64,000 nt of DNA from Ulota crispa (Eukaryota > Streptophyta > Bryopsida > Orthotrichales > Orthotrichaceae). Where the stretch lies: positions 5,208,001 through 5,272,000 of the forward strand of contig OY987243.1 of assembly GCA_963920765.1 (NCBI GenBank), read 5' to 3'. The notes beneath the pieces are model-generated. The model was not told the DNA's origin. It saw only the letters and a program-made list of their open reading frames with translations, and did no database searches. Below are positions 59,342 through 64,000 of this stretch, in pieces (positions within the stretch are counted from its first letter, which is position 1; every line of letters begins with the position of its first letter). The translations under genes were made by a program, and so were the position numbers.

Positions 59342-60722
59342 ATGGAGGATCCAGCGGGCGAGGTGAAGATGATTGTGCGCGCTTTGGTGGACAAGCCGAC
59401 GTTGCGACGGCAGGCGGTGACGATACACAAGTATTTCACCCACGACGTTCAATTTTACCACCTGTATATCAACTCCAACTTAGGGATTTACGCTCTGATT
59501 GCCATCTATCAAATGGCTCAGATCTTCGCGAACTACAGGTGCTCCGTTTTTTGCCTCTTTTATAAATTACCAATCCTCAATCAGAATTGTTGCGTAAGCT
59601 TTACTGGAGGTAGTTCTCTTTCGGAGATTTGGACATTTGTTAGGGTTTTCAGTGGGCTCAAACTTTTGGGTTTAGATCAATCGAGACCTAAGTTCTTGAG
59701 GAGCTGCTTGAGCATCCTTGCAATCAACCAACAGTGGGTAAAGAGTCCGGATACTTTAAGATTTGACAACAATGTTTGTGGGGATGAATTCTACTCCCTC
59801 TGTTCCAAAGTTTTCTTGCGAAGGATTAAATGTGCTTTTAGTCTTTGTGCTAGGGACACATGCATTCTAGAATCAATATACCATCTACCAAATGTATGTA
59901 AAATTTCAGCCTTCATAGTGCCCTTTGGGCACCCAAATTCCATACTAAAAGTACCATATTTGTGCATGCTGTCAGCTCCTCATTATTGATGATTAAAAGA
60001 CTAGTAGCAACAATGGTACCTCATATGGGCAAGGCCAAGCTTGCTAGAAGAGGAATGCTCTCTAATCGCTTAACTTGCCCCCATGAGATCCTTGAACTTG
60101 AAATCAGCAGCAAAAGGGTGGTACAAGAAATGTGTCTGATGGGACAGAGAGAGTAATAATGACAGCTTTTTTTTTCCTCATCACTTTGTCGGTACTGTTG
60201 GTATGTGAAGTGGAGTGGACTTCCACGACGTTGTGTATGACGATGAAAGGAATTCCATTGGGGTGCGGATGACGGTATACATTCGCCCATGGGTGCAGTT
60301 GTGGCGCACCATCCCTTTGCAGCTCTTCACTTTGCTGGAGCTTGAAAATGTCATTGTGGTAAGCGTCAATTGTCAACCCAAAGCAGAAAGTGTTGAGAAT
60401 CTCGCACTGTTCGACGAAGTCCCAAATGTTGTACGAGCTTTTGTAGCAACTGACTCATCAGAATTTAGAATTTAGGGCTTAAGGTTTGATTCTAACATGG
60501 TCCCTGTTGATGGGGTTGCAGAGTGGGCAAACGGTGAAGAAGATACGAGTGCAACGTGATTATTTCATACGGTCGCCGATTGTGCAAGCAATCCCCATCG
60601 TGGGCGACCTTTATGACTCAGACACGCTGCGCTTCATGTTGGGCAACACGCAGGCTCTCCTCACGCAGTTCTTTCTGTGGTTGCTCTCTCCTTTGCTGCA
60701 GTCGAAGCCTGGTCGTGTTTAA
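59342..60722 (+). CDS. SigF-like NTF2-fold protein
   Basis: Three exons (59342-59538, 60211-60358, 60522-60722) give 181 aa with phases 2 and 0. The order of motifs, IHKYFTHDVQFYHLYINS near residue 32, then VRMTVYIRPWVQLWRT, then a C-terminal hydrophobic stretch (TQFFLWLLSPLL), resembles the SigF-like NTF2-like domain proteins known mainly from fungi. In those, the cone-shaped NTF2 fold is followed by a membrane-like segment. The biochemical role of this group is not established. The start is the ATG of MEDPAGEV; a GTG five codons earlier is in frame but unlikely. Intron 1 holds a Stowaway-like MITE of 360 bp, which makes up over half of it. A second copy of exons 2 and 3 faces it at 62.1-62.8 kb. 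Confidence 0.75.
59794..60153 (+). mobile_element. Stowaway-like MITE in intron 1 of the SigF-like gene
   Basis: The ends ctccctctgttcc and gggacagagagag are inverted and flanked by TA (59792-59793, 60154-60155). The interior matches the copy at 56379-56952 in reverse orientation, for example 'catgcattctagaatcaata' and 'caaatttggtact'-type blocks, without the tandem duplication seen there. Confidence 0.85.
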
Positions 60723-62085
60723 CTGAGCGGATACGAACTCCCTTTGGAAAACAGACTCTGTACCTGCACATTTGCTCTGATGGTTGCTCTTGCTGGAATC
60801 AAGTTACTCGGTACTGATTTAGCTAGCCTAAAATCCTTTGTCTATCTGACAGCAAGAGCTATGTCGTGGAACATTTAACCATTGTATAACGTAGGACAAT
60901 GGGTGGAGGAGAGATAGATGAGTTCTCATATCATTCAAACTCTTGCTTTTTATCTTTGCTACCTTTAGTTCAACCTGGTAGAGACGGATTTTGTCACGGA
61001 TAGCATGAAGGACATTCATTGGGATTTACCTCTCAACTTCTAGGATATCACCGAGTACCTGAAAAAAGGAACCGAATTCTTAGCACCCTGGGCGATGAAA
61101 GGTTATTAACCCTTAAGGAGGTCAGTTGTTGTATTGTATATGCTCTCCCGTCTTGCATACGGATGGGGCACTTGGGTAGCAATGAAAATCCCATTGGTGT
61201 TGTAAATTTCAAGCCAAGTCACACACATATTACCAGTCAAGTAATATTTTTTGGGAAATTTTTGTTATTTGTCAAGAAGCCATATCCTTCAAGTCCTAAA
61301 TGATTCTTGTGTGCATACTGGCGCCGACGAGCATAGAAGCCACTGAGAATTTTTTAAACTCAAATATGCGGTGTTAGATAATTTGGTGCGACTGTGATCG
61401 AGTGTTACATACATCTTGTAATGTTATACTAAAAATGCAAATATTTGTAATAAAGAAAGATTAAATGACTTAAAGATATGTACAATTCTGAATAAGAAGT
61501 TTTCGCCATTCGATGCCCCAAATTTAGTTTACCTGCTGTACCGAGTTGAAGGGTATAACTTTTAGTGACTACTATCAACAACGGAATGTTTGTATTCTTG
61601 CAAAAATCTGAAATTGCTCTACGAGGTCACAGAGCCGATAACCATGTGACTGTCAAACTTCCTCGTGTACTGAGTCGCAGGTTCCACATTCTACGCATAT
61701 ACATTACTGCGTGTTATCATATACATTTTACGTTAACAAATCTAGCCATTCGTGATTTCGTTGACGGACTGACAATGAAATACACTCAAAAATTTCATGG
61801 TTAACAATGAAAATGCACACGAGCATATATTCAGTGGATGGATACTCAGTGGGTGGAAAAACCTCAATGGTCTTGATACTTCATAACTTACAGTTGGGAA
61901 ATTCCCTGTAATTTCATTTTTTCATGGGTTACAGATGAACAGATCTGTAATTTCACTACAAACCTATAAGCTCACCACAAGTACGTTGAACCAAAACGAC
62001 ATCAATCAATGTCTACAAATATCATTCACTTGAAGAAAGGACAAATGTGCACATAGAATCGCTGTTTTTTCCTGGGAGGGAAAGG
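60723..62085. other. Spacer between the two facing SigF-like copies
   Basis: It has 3' flanks and AT-rich DNA, plus the first copy of a direct repeat listed separately. No supported gene. Confidence 0.5.
61105..61311 (+). repeat. About 207-bp direct repeat, copy 1
   Basis: It matches 62365-62582 in the same orientation, sharing 'attgtatatgctctcc', 'catacggatgggg', 'cacttgggtagca' and 'cctaaatg' or variants. The flanking genes are in opposite orientation, so this repeat was not copied along with them. Confidence 0.75.
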
Positions 62086-62789
62086 TCAGCTCTGTGGAGC
62101 AAGGCCGAGCTTGGAAGGCAAGAAAAACGTGAACAGCCACACAAAGAACTGCGTGAGAAGAGCCTGCGTGTTGCCCAACAGGAACCGAAGCGTATCTGAG
62201 TCGTACAGGTCGCCTACAATAGGTATGAGCTGCAGCATCGGCGATCGTATGAAATAATCCCGTTGCACTCGAATCTTCTTCAACGTTCGCCCATTCTGAA
62301 CAATGCCCACATTCATTCAGAACCATCCCAGCTTCGATTCTCTAAACTTTGAAATTATGCCCAGTTTACCTCTAAAGGATGTTGTTATATTGTATATGCT
62401 CTCCTGTATTGTATACGGATGGGGTACTTGGGTAGCACATGAATCCTACTGGAGCTGTAAATTTTAAACTAAGTCACAAACATACTACCGATCACCTACT
62501 GTTTTTTTGGGGATTTTTTGGAATATGTCATAAAGCCATTTTTTCAAGTACTAAATGGTCCTTGTATTTGAATACAGCCAACACTTTTGGTAGGCAACAT
62601 CCTTTACGAGTTAATGAAAGAGACGAGAATGCGGCGCTTACCACAAGAACATCTTCGAGCTCCAGCAGAGCAAAGAACTGCAATGGCGTGGTGCGCCACA
62701 ACTGCACCCATGGCCGAATGTAAACCGTCATCCGCACCCCCATGGAATTCGCTTTCTCGTCGTACACGATGTTATGGATGTCCACTCCA
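62086..62789 (-). pseudogene. Second SigF-like NTF2 copy, exons 2 and 3 only (partial or decayed)
   Basis: Exon 2 at 62789-62642 (148 nt, the same length as in the copy at 59342) and exon 3 at 62295-62086 are open, with good splice sites. The protein is about 80% like its partner, including VRMTVYIRPWVQLWRTTPLQ and VQRDYFIRSPMLQLIPIVGD. The tail differs (LPSKLGLAPQS). No exon-1 match is visible on the minus strand up to the window end at 64000. Either intron 1 is over 1.2 kb and exon 1 lies outside, or the copy lost its start. The open frames argue for an active gene; the missing exon argues for a truncated copy. Confidence 0.7.
62365..62582 (+). repeat. Direct repeat copy 2, inside the intron of the second SigF-like copy
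   Basis: It makes up most of the 346-bp intron between exons 3 and 2 of the minus-strand copy. See the first copy at 61105 for shared blocks. Confidence 0.75.
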
Positions 62790-64000
62790 CTACAAACACC
62801 ATGCCATTGACAAAGGGATAAGAACTTGCGAGAGATGACAACGGAGACCTTGGGCCTCGGGAATCACAATAAGGTAGGTAGCTCAAATTGCATCCCCTCT
62901 TAGATAAAGCGTCCCATAGGTAGCTCAGGAATGGATACAAGGCGATTCTTGAATGAACCTTTCTTAATCATAAAAAGAAAAGTATATTTTATTGCAAGTG
63001 TCAATCACATTCCTTGATTTCACCTTATCTCTTTATAAGTTGCAGAGAGCAATTTATGGGAGACGTAGAATCACAAATAAGTACCTACTACAAAAAACTT
63101 CAAAAATTCATCAACAGTTCAATAATGCAAAAAAAATTGTATTACATTTGACATCCATTTCTTTTTATCCGAAAATGAGACAAAATATCTTTTTGTCTAA
63201 AAAACCCATGAAAATGCAAATCAACCCTTAACCCCTGAGCGCCCAGCTCACTACCAGCACTTTGAGGCCTCGAAAGAGAGGGTGCTACTGAAACCAGCCC
63301 CTTTGACTCAGAATTCAGATCCGTGCGAGGTGACCGCTTGAAGTTTGAGAGAACGATTGAGTGAAGTGGCTCTGTGAATTGTGGTAACAGTCACCGTACA
63401 GTTTGGGAATTTATAACGGTCAAACATAGGTTGACTGTTAGAATTAGAGACAAAGATGGGTGGGTTTTTGACTTCCAGTGGACCCCGATATTCATGGTGA
63501 GGGTCCCAGACTCTGAAATTTGTGGAGCAGGTAGGGTGAGGGGCCCTCAGTGGCTCTGCCAAATTGCATAAATTTCTGACATTTGTAAGAATGGTCTTTT
63601 CAAGCTTGAACTTCGTAGTGTAACACATGGTCTGGCAGGGTGACCGGGAATTGTGTACGGGAATGACTGCCACGTTTATCAGGGACCTGATGGTGCATGC
63701 TAGTACGCGCAGCGACTTCAGTTCAGTTCTCCTGTGTTTCCCCAGCAACCGCCCCAGCAGTAGCCGGTGCTCCCAGTGAGCGATTCAAACCCACTTCTCC
63801 AGAAACTCCAAAAACTAGTATCCACTCGTTTAGATTATGGCCATAACTCGCACGATACTCACTCAAATCCTATCGCCCGCTCCCCCGTACTGCCCCAGGA
63901 CACCCTCTCCACAAGGTACGTCTTTGGGGACTGTACAACCACTCCCTGGGCTTCAAGCTTCAATTGATACTTCGAAAATAAGGAGAGGCGAAATCTGGGG
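62790..64000. other. Right end of window, no recognised gene
   Basis: AT-rich up to about 63230, then more balanced. A 146-aa minus-strand frame at 63308-63748 has no recognisable domain. The motif 'cttaacccctgagcgcccag' at 63229-63248 resembles one terminus of the aacccctaaa element family. Confidence 0.45.

Noticed and set aside
63308..63748. 146-aa minus-strand frame near the right end
   Set aside because: No domain, no upstream splice context, and composition like other chance frames in the region.

Overview
This is nuclear DNA of a land plant. The protein-coding genes are split by GT-AG introns and encode plant-type proteins: an AWPM-19/PM19-like membrane protein, a glycine-rich-domain (DUF1399) protein, a plant COG0212 protein with a plastid-type leader, a Sec14-like protein and a TruA-type pseudouridine synthase. 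The spaces between them are AT-rich and full of small DNA transposons. The SigF-like NTF2 gene pair and the C-terminal RRM on the COG0212 protein would fit a non-seed plant (bryophyte or lycophyte). That placement is an inference, and I cannot name a species.

Layout. 1-4.2 kb: repeats and a promoter region. 4.3-5.4 kb: AWPM-19 gene (+, 3 exons). 6.5-14.3 kb: a cluster of MITEs, including a hairpin element whose left arm has grown into a 24-bp minisatellite (11.8-12.7 kb), and one possible coiled-coil ORF (-, 9.4-9.9 kb). 14.5-16.5 kb: TruA gene (+, 6 exons). 16.5-20.7 kb: non-coding. 21.5-27.0 kb: GRDP/DUF1399 gene (+, 11 coding exons). 27-47.6 kb: a gene-free transposon district. It holds a 1,412-bp inverted repeat (30.5-31.9 and 44.0-45.4 kb) bracketing about 12 kb, within which lies a roughly 6.7-kb CACTA-type non-autonomous element (36.5-43.2 kb). 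48.5-51.9 kb: Sec14/CRAL-TRIO gene (+, 6 exons), convergent with the COG0212-RRM gene (-, 57.5-53.3 kb, 6 exons). 59.3-60.7 kb: SigF-like NTF2 gene (+, 3 exons), facing a second copy (-, 62.8-62.1 kb) for which only exons 2 and 3 are visible.

The genes do not form a pathway. They are separate plant genes: membrane stress protein, RNA modification, putative developmental or stress regulator, phosphoinositide/lipid transfer, folate-fold protein linked to thiamin metabolism, and an NTF2-fold protein. The most interesting content is the repeat biology: short elements with readable target-site duplications of 2, 3, 7-8 and 9 bp, nested and empty-site relationships, and the minisatellite grown from a MITE terminus. 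All exon boundaries were read by eye from reading frame, splice consensus and family similarity.
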